This document shows, one piece after another, positions 26,269 through 34,904 of a stretch of 64,000 bases of DNA. Under the pieces are notes generated by a model. The model ran no database searches, was not told where the DNA came from, and was given only the letters and a program-made list of their open reading frames with translations. A program made the position numbers and the translations under genes. Each line of letters begins with the position of its first letter. The stretch's first letter is position 1. The stretch lies in contig NZ_JADMUF010000002.1 in the NCBI RefSeq assembly GCF_015546965.1, positions 61,172 to 125,171 on the forward strand, written 5' to 3'. This DNA is from Collinsella aerofaciens. Lineage in GTDB: Bacteria; Actinomycetota; Coriobacteriia; Coriobacteriales; Coriobacteriaceae.

Positions 26269-27450
26269 TTACCCGCGCGGCTTGATTTTATCACGCAGGG
26301 ACTTGAGGTTTTCGAGCGCGGCGTTGAGCGTTTCGTCTCGCTTGGCAAAGTGGAAGCGAATCAGATGGTTGACGGGCTCACGGAAGAAGCTCGAACCGGG
26401 AACGGCACCCACGCCCACCTTAGACGCGAGGTCCTCGCAGAATTCGAGGTCACTGTCATAGCCAAATTCAGAGATGTCCATCATGACGTAGTAGGCGCCC
26501 TGCGGTACGTTGTGCTCAAGACCGATGCTATCGAGCCCTTGGCAGAACAGGTCGCGCTTAGCGGTGTAGAGGTCGAGGACCTCCTGGTAATAGCTGTCGT
26601 CGAAGTTGAGGGCGGTAACGACGGCTTCCTGCAGGGGCGCGGCAGCGCCCACCGTGAGGAAGTCGTGGACCTTCTTGATGCGTTCGGTAATCTCGGCCGG
26701 GGCGATGGTGTAGCCCAGACGCCAACCGGTGATGGAGTAGGTCTTGGACAGCGAGCTGCAGCTGATGGTGCGCTCGAACATGCCGGGCAGCGTGGCCATA
26801 TAGACATGCTCGTGGGGCGCGTAGACGATATGCTCGTAGACCTCGTCGGTGATGCAGTAGGCGTCGTACTTCTTGCACAGGTCGGCAATAAAAGTGAGCT
26901 CCTCGCGAGTAAAGACCTTGCCGCAGGGGTTGGACGGGTTGCACAGGACGATGGCCTTGGGGTCGTTGTCGCGGAAGGCCGCCTCGAGGACCTCTCGATC
27001 GAAGTCGAACGTGGGCGGGTTGAGCGGCACATAGATGGGCTCAGCGCCCGAGAGAATCGTGTCGGCACCGTAGTTCTCGTAGAACGGCGAGAAGATGACG
27101 ACCTTGTCGCCGGAGTTCGTAACCGTCATCATGGCGGCCATCATGGCCTCGGTGGAGCCGCATGTGACCACGATGTTCTCGTTGGGGTTGATCGGCATGC
27201 CCATAAAGTGCTCCTGCTTGGCCGCGAGCGCCTCGCGCATGGCCTGGGAGCCCCAAGTGATGGAGTACTGGTGATAGAGCGGCTTGGGGTCGGTCGCGAT
27301 GGCGCTGAGGCTCTCGAGCAGCTGCGCCGGAGGATCGAAGTCAGGGAAGCCCTGCGAGAGGTTGACGGCACCGTACTTATTGGAGATGCGCGTCATGCGG
27401 CGGATGACCGAATCGGTAAATGTCGCCGTGCGGTTGGAGAGTTCTTTCAT
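26269..27450 (-). CDS. Class I/II PLP-dependent aminotransferase
   Basis: A 393-residue fold-type I aminotransferase. The substrate-side motif NPSNPCGKVFTREEL and the PLP-lysine segment SSLSKTYSITGWRLGY are clear. The sequence is closest in style to the aspartate/aromatic (AspC/kynurenine aminotransferase-like) group; the exact amino acid cannot be told. The start at 27450 has AAAGGAC upstream; an in-frame ATG 18 bases earlier has no ribosome site. Confidence 0.9.
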   Translation of the reverse strand: MKELSNRTATFTDSVIRRMTRISNKYGAVNLSQGFPDFDPPAQLLESLSAIATDPKPLYHQYSITWGSQAMREALAAKQEHFMGMPINPNENIVVTCGSTEAMMAAMMTVTNSGDKVVIFSPFYENYGADTILSGAEPIYVPLNPPTFDFDREVLEAAFRDNDPKAIVLCNPSNPCGKVFTREELTFIADLCKKYDAYCITDEVYEHIVYAPHEHVYMATLPGMFERTISCSSLSKTYSITGWRLGYTIAPAEITERIKKVHDFLTVGAAAPLQEAVVTALNFDDSYYQEVLDLYTAKRDLFCQGLDSIGLEHNVPQGAYYVMMDISEFGYDSDLEFCEDLASKVGVGAVPGSSFFREPVNHLIRFHFAKRDETLNAALENLKSLRDKIKPRG

Positions 27451-27560
27451 GCTTGTCCTTTCGAGCATTTGCAGTGGGGCAAGTTTACTCCTATAAAACC
27501 GGTGGGAATTGCTCGAAACGCGCTCGAAAAACTCTTTTCAAAATTCTTGAAAATTGGGGC

Positions 27561-27589
27561 TTGCATCGCGTGGCGTTCCTTGCAATAAT
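27561..27589 (+). promoter_or_regulatory. Promoter of the tRNA cluster
   Basis: TTGCAT, 17-base spacer, AATAAT; 27 bases before tRNA-His. Confidence 0.6.
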
Positions 27590-27615
27590 AGTCGAGCGCG
27601 AAGCGCACAGGACAC

Positions 27616-27693
27616 GGTGGGTGTAGCTCAGTTGGCTAGAGCGACGGGTTGTGGTCCCGTAGGTCGAGGGTTCGAGTCCCTTTACCCACCCCA
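27616..27693 (+). tRNA. tRNA-His (anticodon GTG)
   Basis: Anticodon loop TTGTGGT inside ACGGG/CCCGT gives GTG. The extra G at position -1 pairs with discriminator C, the hallmark of tRNA-His; the 3' CCA is encoded. Confidence 0.97.
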
Positions 27694-27715
27694 GTTCTTG
27701 CTTCGTGTTGATATC

Positions 27716-27791
27716 GGGTCGTTAGCTCAGTTGGTAGAGCAGGGGACTCTTAATCCCAAGGTCCAGGGTTCGACCCCCTGACGGCCCACCA
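27716..27791 (+). tRNA. tRNA-Lys (anticodon CTT), copy 1
   Basis: Cloverleaf with loop CTCTTAA, anticodon CTT, acceptor GGGTCGT/ACGGCCC, encoded CCA. It is identical to copy 2. Confidence 0.96.
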
Positions 27792-27804
27792 CACGATATC
27801 TCCT

Positions 27805-27830
27805 CTAAAGTCCGCCACAACGGACTTTAG
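27805..27830 (+). repeat. Hairpin between the two tRNA-Lys genes
   Basis: CTAAAGTCCG and CGGACTTTAG are perfectly complementary across CCACAA. It may be a terminator or an RNA processing site; no T-run follows beyond CTTT. Confidence 0.6.
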
Positions 27831-27834
27831 CTTT

Positions 27835-27910
27835 GGGTCGTTAGCTCAGTTGGTAGAGCAGGGGACTCTTAATCCCAAGGTCCAGGGTTCGACCCCCTGA
27901 CGGCCCACCA
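27835..27910 (+). tRNA. tRNA-Lys (anticodon CTT), copy 2
   Basis: Same 76-base sequence as copy 1, with encoded CCA. Confidence 0.96.
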
Positions 27911-27920
27911 AAGCATGTTT

Positions 27921-27951
27921 AAGCGACTGGCTTCGGCTGGTCGCTTTTTTG
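27921..27951 (+). terminator. Terminator of the tRNA cluster
   Basis: AAGCGAC pairs with GTCGCTT, followed by a six-T run. Confidence 0.85.
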
Positions 27952-27996
27952 TTGACCTCGCATGATGGGGTCGAACCCGAAAGGGAATAGCCGCTT

Positions 27997-28857
27997 TCAC
28001 AGATCGAGTCTACCCTGGGGATCGGTAAAACCGTCAGTGCCCTCCTTGAGCTTTTTCTCGTCTGCTTTCACGCGACGTTCGAGCTTCTTTGTATCCTCGG
28101 CAGGCGGTAGATTCTCGGGGACAATTCCACGGTCGATGAGGCTACCACGCACGCTTGTGTTGTTCTCGATGTGCTCTTGCTTGATCTGGTCCAGGCCGTA
28201 CAGATCGTGTTCCTCGGCGTTGAAGGCCGTCATCGAGTTCGTAAGGTCCTTTGCTTTGATGAGGACATCGGCTAACCTGTCCGCCAATGCCGCGCTCTTG
28301 GGAACGCCGAGCTGATGTTTCATTTCCGCCGTGCTTCTGCCGCCGAATAACGCTTCATCGCCCTTCGACTTGATGATCCCGAATCCTTTGGAGTCCACGC
28401 CGCGTTTAAACGCAATACCCGAGAGCTGTTTCTCTGAATCGGATAGCGAGTGGCGCGCCTGCAAGCGCTGAATCTCTGCGAAGCGCTGCTCTATGAGCTC
28501 TTGGCGGCGCGTCTGCACGGCAAAGTATGCCTGGGCGAGCGCGATCTCTGGCTTGTTTGAATCTCCGTTCTGGGCAATTAAATAGCATGCATAGCGCGTA
28601 AGTTTGTAGTCTTTAACTGCGCGAGCGGCGACACCGGCAGTTACCATTTTCGTGGTGTCACGAAAATGGGAATCAACTGGAGTTTTGTTTGTTTCGCACG
28701 AGACTTTTGCTCTCTTAACAACTTCGGCGAAGTTTTCCCATCGAGTGTACCCCATGGGTTCCATTAAATCGCGTGCGAGCCAATACTCGACGCCGTCTTC
28801 TACATGGGCGTGGCTGTCAAGTTCGACACGCCATTTCTCGATATCCCTGCTGTCCAT
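27997..28857 (-). CDS. dinD: DNA-damage-inducible protein D homologue
   Basis: A 286-residue DinD-like protein. E. coli DinD is SOS-induced and inhibits RecA filament activities. The N-terminal half carries a BRO/antirepressor-like fold (YWLARDLMEPMGYTRWENF, then the Cys-containing KLTRYACYLIAQNGD), and the C-terminal half is charged and helical. Start follows AGAAAGGAAG. I see no clear SOS box upstream. It lies next to a tRNA cluster, convergent with it; dinD genes are often scattered by horizontal transfer. Confidence 0.85.
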   Translation of the reverse strand: MDSRDIEKWRVELDSHAHVEDGVEYWLARDLMEPMGYTRWENFAEVVKRAKVSCETNKTPVDSHFRDTTKMVTAGVAARAVKDYKLTRYACYLIAQNGDSNKPEIALAQAYFAVQTRRQELIEQRFAEIQRLQARHSLSDSEKQLSGIAFKRGVDSKGFGIIKSKGDEALFGGRSTAEMKHQLGVPKSAALADRLADVLIKAKDLTNSMTAFNAEEHDLYGLDQIKQEHIENNTSVRGSLIDRGIVPENLPPAEDTKKLERRVKADEKKLKEGTDGFTDPQGRLDL

Positions 28858-28939
28858 ATCTCTTCCTTTCTGTTCGTTTGTCTACGTGGACTATGCCGAC
28901 TCCGTATTCAGAATGAGTATATTTGCCCGCGCGGACACG

Positions 28940-28977
28940 AATGGGCCCCGTGTCGCTTTGAGCTCACGGGACCCATT
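28940..28977 (-). terminator. Inverted repeat downstream of the flavoprotein gene
   Basis: AATGGGCCCCGTG pairs with CACGGGACCCATT with one bulge. No U-run follows on either strand, so terminator function is tentative. Confidence 0.4.
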
Positions 28978-29018
28978 AATATCGAGAAGATGTGTTCTGC
29001 TCTAGAGGGGTGCTCAGC

Positions 29019-30545
29019 TTAGTCCACTCGATAGTGCGAACCCATACTTTCGGTCCGTCTGCGCATGGCTTTGACCATCTCGGTTGCCAGCTTAATTTGC
29101 GATTGCAGGCGGGCGAGGGCTGCGACTTCGCTGTCCAGGACTTTCTGCGTGCTCAAGGTCGTTGCCTCCGTCTTCAAGCCCTCAAGCTCGTGTAGTGCCT
29201 CGGATAGGCCCGTCTCGGTGCGGTTGATCATGCAATAGGTGCTCATCGTGTGTTTGAGGCCGTGCGTCAGGCGTTCGGCATCTGTTGTGGCAATGCCGTA
29301 CTGGGGGAGGGCGATATCCGCCTTCAGAGCTGCCTCAGGCTCTTTCTGCGCTGCAAGGGCTGCCGATGCGCCAGCGATGCGCCCAAACACGATGCCGTTG
29401 GCGCTTGACAGGCCGCCAATGCGATCGGCGCCGTGCATGCCGCCTGTCGCCTCACCGCAAGCGTAGAGACCCGCAACACCGGTTGCGGCTGCCTTGTCGA
29501 TCTTGATGCCGCCGTTGGAGGCATGGGCGTACATCGCCGCGCGCATCTCATCGGTCGGGGCAATGCCATGCTCGTTTTGAAGCCATGTGGCAAAGGTCTG
29601 CACAAACTCGGGGACGTCATCACTGGGGAAGTCATAGTGGAGCGCTAGGCCCTCGGCGCCCGCTTGATCGATGACAAGGTCGATAGCACGTGAATCCAGG
29701 CGTGACGTGAAGGGGCCGTATCCGGAGCGTTGCTCGAGCAGCTCGTCTAGTTTCTCGTCGGCAATATCGACCGGCTGATCGAATTTGACGTAGCGCCAGG
29801 TCTTCTCGTTAAAGACGAGGTTGCGCTTGGGCTCAATGAGGCCGGGCATCATCTGCATGAATTCTATATTAGTAAGGGATGCGCCGTGGGCCAGCGCAAT
29901 GGCCTGCGAGGAGCTGAGCACGTCGGTCGACGTAAGGCTGCGCTCGAACAGCCCACCCGTGCCGCCCGCAGCGATGATAGTGGCCTTGGCTGCCATAGGC
30001 ACGAGATGCTCGTTTGCGCGGTCGTAGAGCACGGCGCCGGTAATCTTTCCGGTTGTGTCCTCAACAAGGTCGATAAGTTCGTGGCGGGGGAGCAGGCGAA
30101 TGCCGAGCAACTCAATCTGGGCCGTACACGCGTCTTCAAGGGGCTTGCGGGTGAGACCGCGCCACATACGCGTCTTGTGGTCAAAGCAGGGGATAAACTG
30201 CTTTTGCTGGGCGCTGTCGGCGCTTTGTGGACGCTGAAGTTCAACGCCCAGGTCTTGCTCGAGCCAATGGATCGCCTGAGGAATGCCATGGACAAATGTC
30301 TGGACGAGCTCGGGGTCGGCCACACCGCCGCCAACGGTCTGAATAGTGTCGATGAGGTCCTGTTCGTCTTTTGCGTCGACGGGCCCGATAAGGCCGAGGC
30401 CCCAGGTACCCGGGAAGAAGCTCGATCCGCTCATGGTCTTGCCGGCGCTCGCCACGGTGACGGCTGCGCCCGCGCGTGCCGCTTCGATGGCGGCACAAAG
30501 GCCCGCAATGCCAGATCCAATTACCAGTACATCAGTCGATTCCAT
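29019..30545 (-). CDS. FAD-dependent oxidoreductase, L-aspartate oxidase / fumarate reductase flavoprotein type
   Basis: A 508-residue flavoprotein. The FAD-binding GSGIAGLCAAIEAARAG is at the N-terminus; the second FAD motif is YACGEATGGMHGADRIGG; the C-terminal helical domain is of the succinate dehydrogenase/NadB class. NadB would oxidise L-aspartate to iminoaspartate for NAD synthesis, but nadA and nadC are not adjacent, so a fumarate- or other substrate-specific role is open. Start at 30545 follows GAAAGGA; the open frame continues to 30611 without support. Confidence 0.8.
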   Translation of the reverse strand: MESTDVLVIGSGIAGLCAAIEAARAGAAVTVASAGKTMSGSSFFPGTWGLGLIGPVDAKDEQDLIDTIQTVGGGVADPELVQTFVHGIPQAIHWLEQDLGVELQRPQSADSAQQKQFIPCFDHKTRMWRGLTRKPLEDACTAQIELLGIRLLPRHELIDLVEDTTGKITGAVLYDRANEHLVPMAAKATIIAAGGTGGLFERSLTSTDVLSSSQAIALAHGASLTNIEFMQMMPGLIEPKRNLVFNEKTWRYVKFDQPVDIADEKLDELLEQRSGYGPFTSRLDSRAIDLVIDQAGAEGLALHYDFPSDDVPEFVQTFATWLQNEHGIAPTDEMRAAMYAHASNGGIKIDKAAATGVAGLYACGEATGGMHGADRIGGLSSANGIVFGRIAGASAALAAQKEPEAALKADIALPQYGIATTDAERLTHGLKHTMSTYCMINRTETGLSEALHELEGLKTEATTLSTQKVLDSEVAALARLQSQIKLATEMVKAMRRRTESMGSHYRVD

Positions 30546-30791
30546 CGGATTCCTTTCTCGTCCGGCGCATTGTCGCATGGCTGATCGGCAAATGTCTTGC
30601 AAAGGACTCACGTTTCGGTAAAGGGCAAATATGGCAGGTGGGCGTCAAGAGTGTCCGATCGCTCTGCCCCCATCCCCTCTATAAGTTGCGGTGAAATAGG
30701 GACTGTTTTGGCATGTGAAGGCGTTATTCAGTCCGTATATCACCGCAACTGATATACCGGTGATGGACTACTTTATGGCAGCGTGAATAAA

Positions 30792-30823
30792 AAAGAGCCG
30801 CCACCTCGAAAGGTGGCGGCTCT
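30792..30823 (-). terminator. Terminator of the GGGtGRT operon
   Basis: AAGAGCCGCCACCT pairs with AGGTGGCGGCTCT across CGAA; on the minus strand a run of six T follows. Confidence 0.9.
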
Positions 30824-30857
30824 AAAGCTCAACTATATGAGCATCGCGCAGGCGCGA

Positions 30858-31862
30858 TTAGGCCTTGAGGGCCTCCTCGACGGCGACAGCGCAGGCGACG
30901 GTGGCACCGACCATGGGGTTGTTGCCCATGCCGATGAGACCCATCATGTCGACGTGCGCAGGCACGGAGGAAGAACCGGCGAACTGGGCGTCGGAGTGCA
31001 TACGACCCATGGTGTCGGTCATGCCGTAAGAGGCAGGGCCGGCGCCCATGTTGTCCGGATGCAGGGTACGGCCAGTGCCGCCACCAGAAGCGACGGAGAA
31101 GTACTTCTTGCCAGCCTCGATGCGCTCCTTCTTGTAGGTGCCAGCGACGGGGTGCTGGAAGCGCGTGGGGTTGGTGGAGTTACCGGTGATCGAGATGTCG
31201 ACGTTCTCGTGCCACATGATGGCAACGCCCTCGCGGACGTCGTCGGAGCCGTAGCAGTTAACGGCAGCGCGGGGACCATCGGAGTAGGGGATGGTCTCGA
31301 CGACCTTGAGCTCGCCCGTGTAGTAGTCGAACTGGGTCTTCACGTAGGTGAAGCCGTTGATGCGGGCGATGATCTGAGCAGCGTCCTTGCCCAGACCGTT
31401 GAGGATAACGCGCAGCGGCTTCTTACGAGCCTTGTTGGCGTTCAGAGCCAGGCCGATAGCGCCCTCAGCGGCAGCGAAGGACTCGTGGCCAGCCAGGAAG
31501 GCGAAGCACTCGGTGTCGTCGGAGAGCAGCATAGCGCCCAGGTTGCCGTGGCCCAGACCGACCTTGCGGTCCTCGGCGACGGAGCCGGGAACGGTGAAGG
31601 CCTGGATGCCCTCGCCGATGATGGCAGCAGCCTCAGAAGCGGTCTTGGCCTCGCGCTTGACGGCGAGAGCGCAGCCGAGGGTGTAGGCCCACTCAGCGTT
31701 CTGGAAGGCGATGGACTGGGTGTTGTTGACGATCTCACGCGGGTTGAAGCCCTTGTCGGTGCAGATCTGCAGAGCTTCCTCGAGGGAGGCGATGCCGTTG
31801 TCGGCGAGGCACTTGTTGATCTTGTCAGCGCGGCGCTCGTAACCTTCGAACGTAACAGTCAT
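30858..31862 (-). CDS. GGGtGRT protein
   Basis: A 334-residue protein of a conserved but uncharacterised family named for its motif, here GGGTGRTLHPD (residues 260-270). It has no signal peptide or membrane span. Other striking parts are GLGHGNLGAML and the Gly/Met/Pro-rich C-terminal GLIGMGNNPMVGATVACAVA. It lies 18 bases downstream of a NifU-like gene, an association that is common for this family in anaerobes and suggests a role linked to Fe-S cluster handling. Start has GGGAGGG upstream. Biochemical function is unknown. Confidence 0.88.
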   Translation of the reverse strand: MTVTFEGYERRADKINKCLADNGIASLEEALQICTDKGFNPREIVNNTQSIAFQNAEWAYTLGCALAVKREAKTASEAAAIIGEGIQAFTVPGSVAEDRKVGLGHGNLGAMLLSDDTECFAFLAGHESFAAAEGAIGLALNANKARKKPLRVILNGLGKDAAQIIARINGFTYVKTQFDYYTGELKVVETIPYSDGPRAAVNCYGSDDVREGVAIMWHENVDISITGNSTNPTRFQHPVAGTYKKERIEAGKKYFSVASGGGTGRTLHPDNMGAGPASYGMTDTMGRMHSDAQFAGSSSVPAHVDMMGLIGMGNNPMVGATVACAVAVEEALKA

Positions 31863-31880
31863 AGTTATTTCCCTCCCTTT

Positions 31881-32615
31881 CTACTCGTGAACCGGGAACA
31901 CGCTGGCGACGGAGTGAGTCTCCTCGTCGGTGCGCGGGTCGATGTACTTGGCAGCGTTCTCCCACTGACCATAGTGGCCCATAGCGCCAGCGATGGCCTC
32001 CTCGGGGGTCTTGCCTGCCTTGACGGCGTCGGTGAACTTACCGAGGTTCAGGAACTCGAACGCGATGATCTCGTTCTTGTCGTTGAGAGCCATGCGGGTG
32101 ACGTAGCCCTGAGCGAGCTCGAGGTAACGAGCGCCCTTGGCCTTGGTGCCGAACATGGTGCCGACCTGAGAGCGAAGGCCCTTGCCGAGGTCGTCGAGGG
32201 AGGCGCCCACGGGCAGGCCGCCCTCGGAGAACGCGGTCTGGCTGCGGCCGTAAACGATCTGCAGGAAGATCTCGCGCATAGCAACGTTGATGGCGTCGCA
32301 GACGAGGTCGGTGTTGAGGGCCTCGAGGATGGTCTTACCGGGAAGGATCTCGGAAGCCATGGCGGCAGAGTGGGTCATGCCCGAGCAGCCGATGGTCTCA
32401 ACGAGGGCCTCCTCGATGATGCCGTCCTTGACGTTCAGCGTGAGCTTGCAGGCGCCCTGCTGAGGTGCGCACCAACCCACACCGTGCGTAAGACCGGAGA
32501 TGTCGGAAATCTCCTTAGCCTGGACCCACTTGCCCTCCTCGGGGATGGGTGCGGGGCCGTGGTATGCACCCTTGGCAACGGGGCACATGTTCTCCACTTC
32601 CTGTGAGTACTGCAT
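31881..32615 (-). CDS. NifU/IscU-like Fe-S scaffold protein, GGGtGRT partner
   Basis: A 244-residue protein with an IscU/NifU N-terminal-like core. The Cys set includes Cys49, Cys56, Cys77 (GCSGMTHSAAMASEI) and Cys106, consistent with cluster binding; GCSG-x-SAAMASEIL-x-GK matches the NifU core. It differs from SufU at 34470, being longer by about 100 residues with a C-terminal region of its own. It precedes the GGGtGRT gene by 18 bases and is surely co-transcribed. Start at 32615 follows GAGAGGAGAGG; the frame is open further upstream to 32780 without support. Confidence 0.85.
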   Translation of the reverse strand: MQYSQEVENMCPVAKGAYHGPAPIPEEGKWVQAKEISDISGLTHGVGWCAPQQGACKLTLNVKDGIIEEALVETIGCSGMTHSAAMASEILPGKTILEALNTDLVCDAINVAMREIFLQIVYGRSQTAFSEGGLPVGASLDDLGKGLRSQVGTMFGTKAKGARYLELAQGYVTRMALNDKNEIIAFEFLNLGKFTDAVKAGKTPEEAIAGAMGHYGQWENAAKYIDPRTDEETHSVASVFPVHE

Positions 32616-33007
32616 GCCTCTCCTCTCTATCGTGTTGGCGTCCCGTCTGGGGGTCGTGGCTGGCGATTGCCGGGCGACCCTTCGAAAGGGACATGACATG
32701 CAGCCCCTATAATACCGCGAAATGCACGGAATATTCGGCGAACGGCTCAGTTTTCGTAGCGAGAAGCGCGGAACTTTCAATTGAAGCGATTTAACAAAGC
32801 TGTTTGCAGCTGTGCGGTTCGCTGAAGGGGGTCGGTTCTGTTCAAGCTTTTGACTATGTCGCGTTGTCTGACCTGTAGCTATGATGCCGTTCGCCGCCTG
32901 TATACTGCCTTTTGCCGTGTGGCGTAGTTGTTTTGCGTGAATGTTTTGATGGCACGCTTCAATCGTGCTGTATTGGATGGCAAGCAGATCGCGGCGAGGG
33001 GAGCGTC

Positions 33008-33811
33008 ATGCAGCGCGTTTGGAGAACGGTCACCGGCTTTTACCATGTCTGTGCCCGCGGTACAGGCAAGCAACTGATCTTTGAGACCGATGACGACCGC
33101 TGGGAGTTTCTGGAGCTGATGCGCGACTGCTGCCGGGAGGCGGGGGTGACAATCGTGGCGTGGTGCCTTATGGACGACCACGTGGATCTGGTGCTTTTGG
33201 ATTATGAGGACGAAATGAGCGCAGCCATGCAGCGGTTGCTGCTGACGTATGCCCGTCGGTTCAATAAGCGCACTGGGCGCGCGGGCTGCCTGTTTCGTGA
33301 GCGTTTTGAGCGCCGCTCGCTCGATACCGACTGGCAGGTGATGGAGGCTATTCGCTCCGTACATGCCAATCCGCAGGAGGCGGGTATTGCTCTGATTGAG
33401 CGCTATCCGTGGAGCAGCTTTGCCGAGTATCTACGGGCCTATGACAACGATATGACGAGGGGATTTTCCGACCCTTCTTGCGTTCTTGAGCTTTTTGGTT
33501 CTGCCAAGGCCTTTATTGCCTATTCGCTTTCGACGCCCGACAGCGGCGAGCCAGCGCTGTGCGATATGAAAGAGACGGAGTGGGAACGCCACGCCTTTGC
33601 CGAAAAGTTGGCGAAGGGGCTCGGGGTTCCGCTCCACGTGGTTAAAGCCGCACCGTCGGCGCAACGCAATGTCGTTATTCTTGGATTGCACGATGCTGGT
33701 TTTACGGTGCGTCAGATTGAGCGGTATACGGGGATTGGCAAAAGTACCGTTTCTCGTATTGTGCGCGCCCGTGCGCGAGCGGCGGTGCGGACTGGCGGAA
33801 ACGTGGTGTAG
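33008..33811 (+). CDS. IS200/RAYT-like (Y1 transposase family) protein with altered catalytic motifs and C-terminal HTH
   Basis: A 267-residue protein whose first ~150 residues follow the Y1 transposase plan: RTVTGFYHVCARG, the HUH region, GRAGCLFRERFERR and VHANPQEAGI. The usual HxH is DDHVDL here (His58, then Asp60) and the YIHxNP Tyr is Ser117 (RSVHANP). Both changes remove residues considered essential for DNA cleavage. A helix-turn-helix near the C-terminus (TVRQIERYTGIGKSTVSRI, about 232-251) is intact. It looks like a RAYT-type protein turned DNA-binding factor. Start at 33008 follows GAGGGGAG. No inverted repeats flank it. Confidence 0.75.
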   Translation: MQRVWRTVTGFYHVCARGTGKQLIFETDDDRWEFLELMRDCCREAGVTIVAWCLMDDHVDLVLLDYEDEMSAAMQRLLLTYARRFNKRTGRAGCLFRERFERRSLDTDWQVMEAIRSVHANPQEAGIALIERYPWSSFAEYLRAYDNDMTRGFSDPSCVLELFGSAKAFIAYSLSTPDSGEPALCDMKETEWERHAFAEKLAKGLGVPLHVVKAAPSAQRNVVILGLHDAGFTVRQIERYTGIGKSTVSRIVRARARAAVRTGGNVV

Positions 33812-34406
33812 GGCCGCCGGTGCACCGCGGCTGGGGTCGCCCATACGCCGCAGCTATTGTTCTAAAAGCTCGGGTACGGTAACTGCACTTCTTAATTTGC
33901 ATAGAACAGACGCCGTTATGCATAAAATAACGCCTTAGCTCGGTTTTGCCCGTACCTACCCCCGTCTGCGCCGTGCAAAAAGCGGAGTTTTCTGCATCGT
34001 GGTACTGTCGGCACCGCCGCAATTTTGCAACATACGGGCTCTGAAGCTATTTATGCCTGCCGATGCGCTCCCGAAGCTCATGTTTGCGCCCCTGAGACCA
34101 CGATTCTTGTTCTAAAACGCAATATAAAGGCCACTGGAGATGTTGATTAACGCTTCCAATGCGTATACACACGGCTTGGCGTGCTGAATATTCGCAAAAA
34201 TGCACGCCGCACCCTATGGGACCCATCTGCGGCAGGCGTGAGGCGAGCCGGAGCCCAGTAAGACGAGGCTTGGGACATTGCCTGGCGTGCCCGTGGTCCT
34301 GTCACAAGCTTTAGTACGGTGGAAAACGCTCGTGTTCGCGGTTGGCCGTGCGATAAATGACAGACGGGGCGCCGGACGCGCGGACTGTGTATCCGCGCTC
34401 GTTATG
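33812..34406. other. Long gap without a gene, possibly holding a structured RNA
   Basis: About 595 bases between converging gene ends with no convincing reading frame. Visible pairings are GGCGTGC / GCACGCC (34178-34208) and a partly pairing block at 34210-34310. The left half (33830-34020) includes a GGTACGG / CCGTACC inverted repeat. I could not assign an RNA family. Confidence 0.4.
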
Positions 34407-34440
34407 AAAAAGCCGAGCCGCCCGTATCGGGCGGCTCGGC
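34407..34440 (-). terminator. Terminator of the SUF operon
   Basis: GCCGAGCCGCCCG pairs perfectly with CGGGCGGCTCGGC across TAT; followed on the minus strand by TTTTT. Confidence 0.92.
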
Positions 34441-34469
34441 AATCAAAATCCTTGGATTTGGGGCATCCG

Positions 34470-34904
34470 CTACTGGTTAGCTTGCCCCTCGAGCATACCG
34501 TCGAGGGTGCGCCAGGCGAGCTCGGCGCACTTGACGCGGGCAGGCATGTGCGAGATGTCCTGGAGTTGGGCGGCCTCGTCCAGATCTTCCAGGTCCTCCT
34601 CTGAGAGCTGCTCGCCGCGGATCATGGCCAGGAAGAGCCCGGCCAGGCGGCGTGCCTCCTCGACCGTCTCGCCGGTGATGAGGTCGGCCATGATATCGGC
34701 GCTGGCCTGGCTGATGGCGCAGCCGTGACCGGTAAAGGAGGCCTCCTCGATCACGCCGTTCTCGACACGCAGCTGCAAGGTGAGCTCGTCGCCGCAGCTG
34801 GGGTTGATGCCGTCGTGCTCGTGCGTGGGGGCGTCCATCTCGTACTTGTAGTCGGGGTGCGAGTTGTGCTCCATAAACGTGGTGGAGGTGTACAGATTAC
34901 CCAT
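34470..34904 (-). CDS. sufU: Fe-S assembly sulfurtransferase/scaffold SufU
   Basis: A 144-residue SufU, the zinc-dependent partner that takes sulfur from SufS in Gram-positive SUF systems. The ligands are Cys37 and Asp39 (NPSCGDEL), Cys62 (GHGCAIS) and Cys126 (ARVKCAELAW), and the SufU-specific insert lies between the second and third. It is the last gene of the operon and overlaps sufS by 8 bases, which points to translational coupling. The terminator follows 30 bases later. Confidence 0.94.
   Translation of the reverse strand: MGNLYTSTTFMEHNSHPDYKYEMDAPTHEHDGINPSCGDELTLQLRVENGVIEEASFTGHGCAISQASADIMADLITGETVEEARRLAGLFLAMIRGEQLSEEDLEDLDEAAQLQDISHMPARVKCAELAWRTLDGMLEGQANQ

Noticed and set aside
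27616-28857. tRNA cluster plus dinD as a genomic-island attachment site
   Set aside because: No integrase and no duplicated tRNA 3' end at a distance; the two identical tRNA-Lys genes are both complete.
30783-32606. 607-codon frame opposite the GGGtGRT and NifU-like genes
   Set aside because: Covers two well-supported genes on the other strand and crosses their terminator; not coding.
34175-34320. Cobalamin-riboswitch-like stretch (AGCCCAGTAAGAC)
   Set aside because: No gene lies downstream on that strand, and the core B12-box bases do not match.
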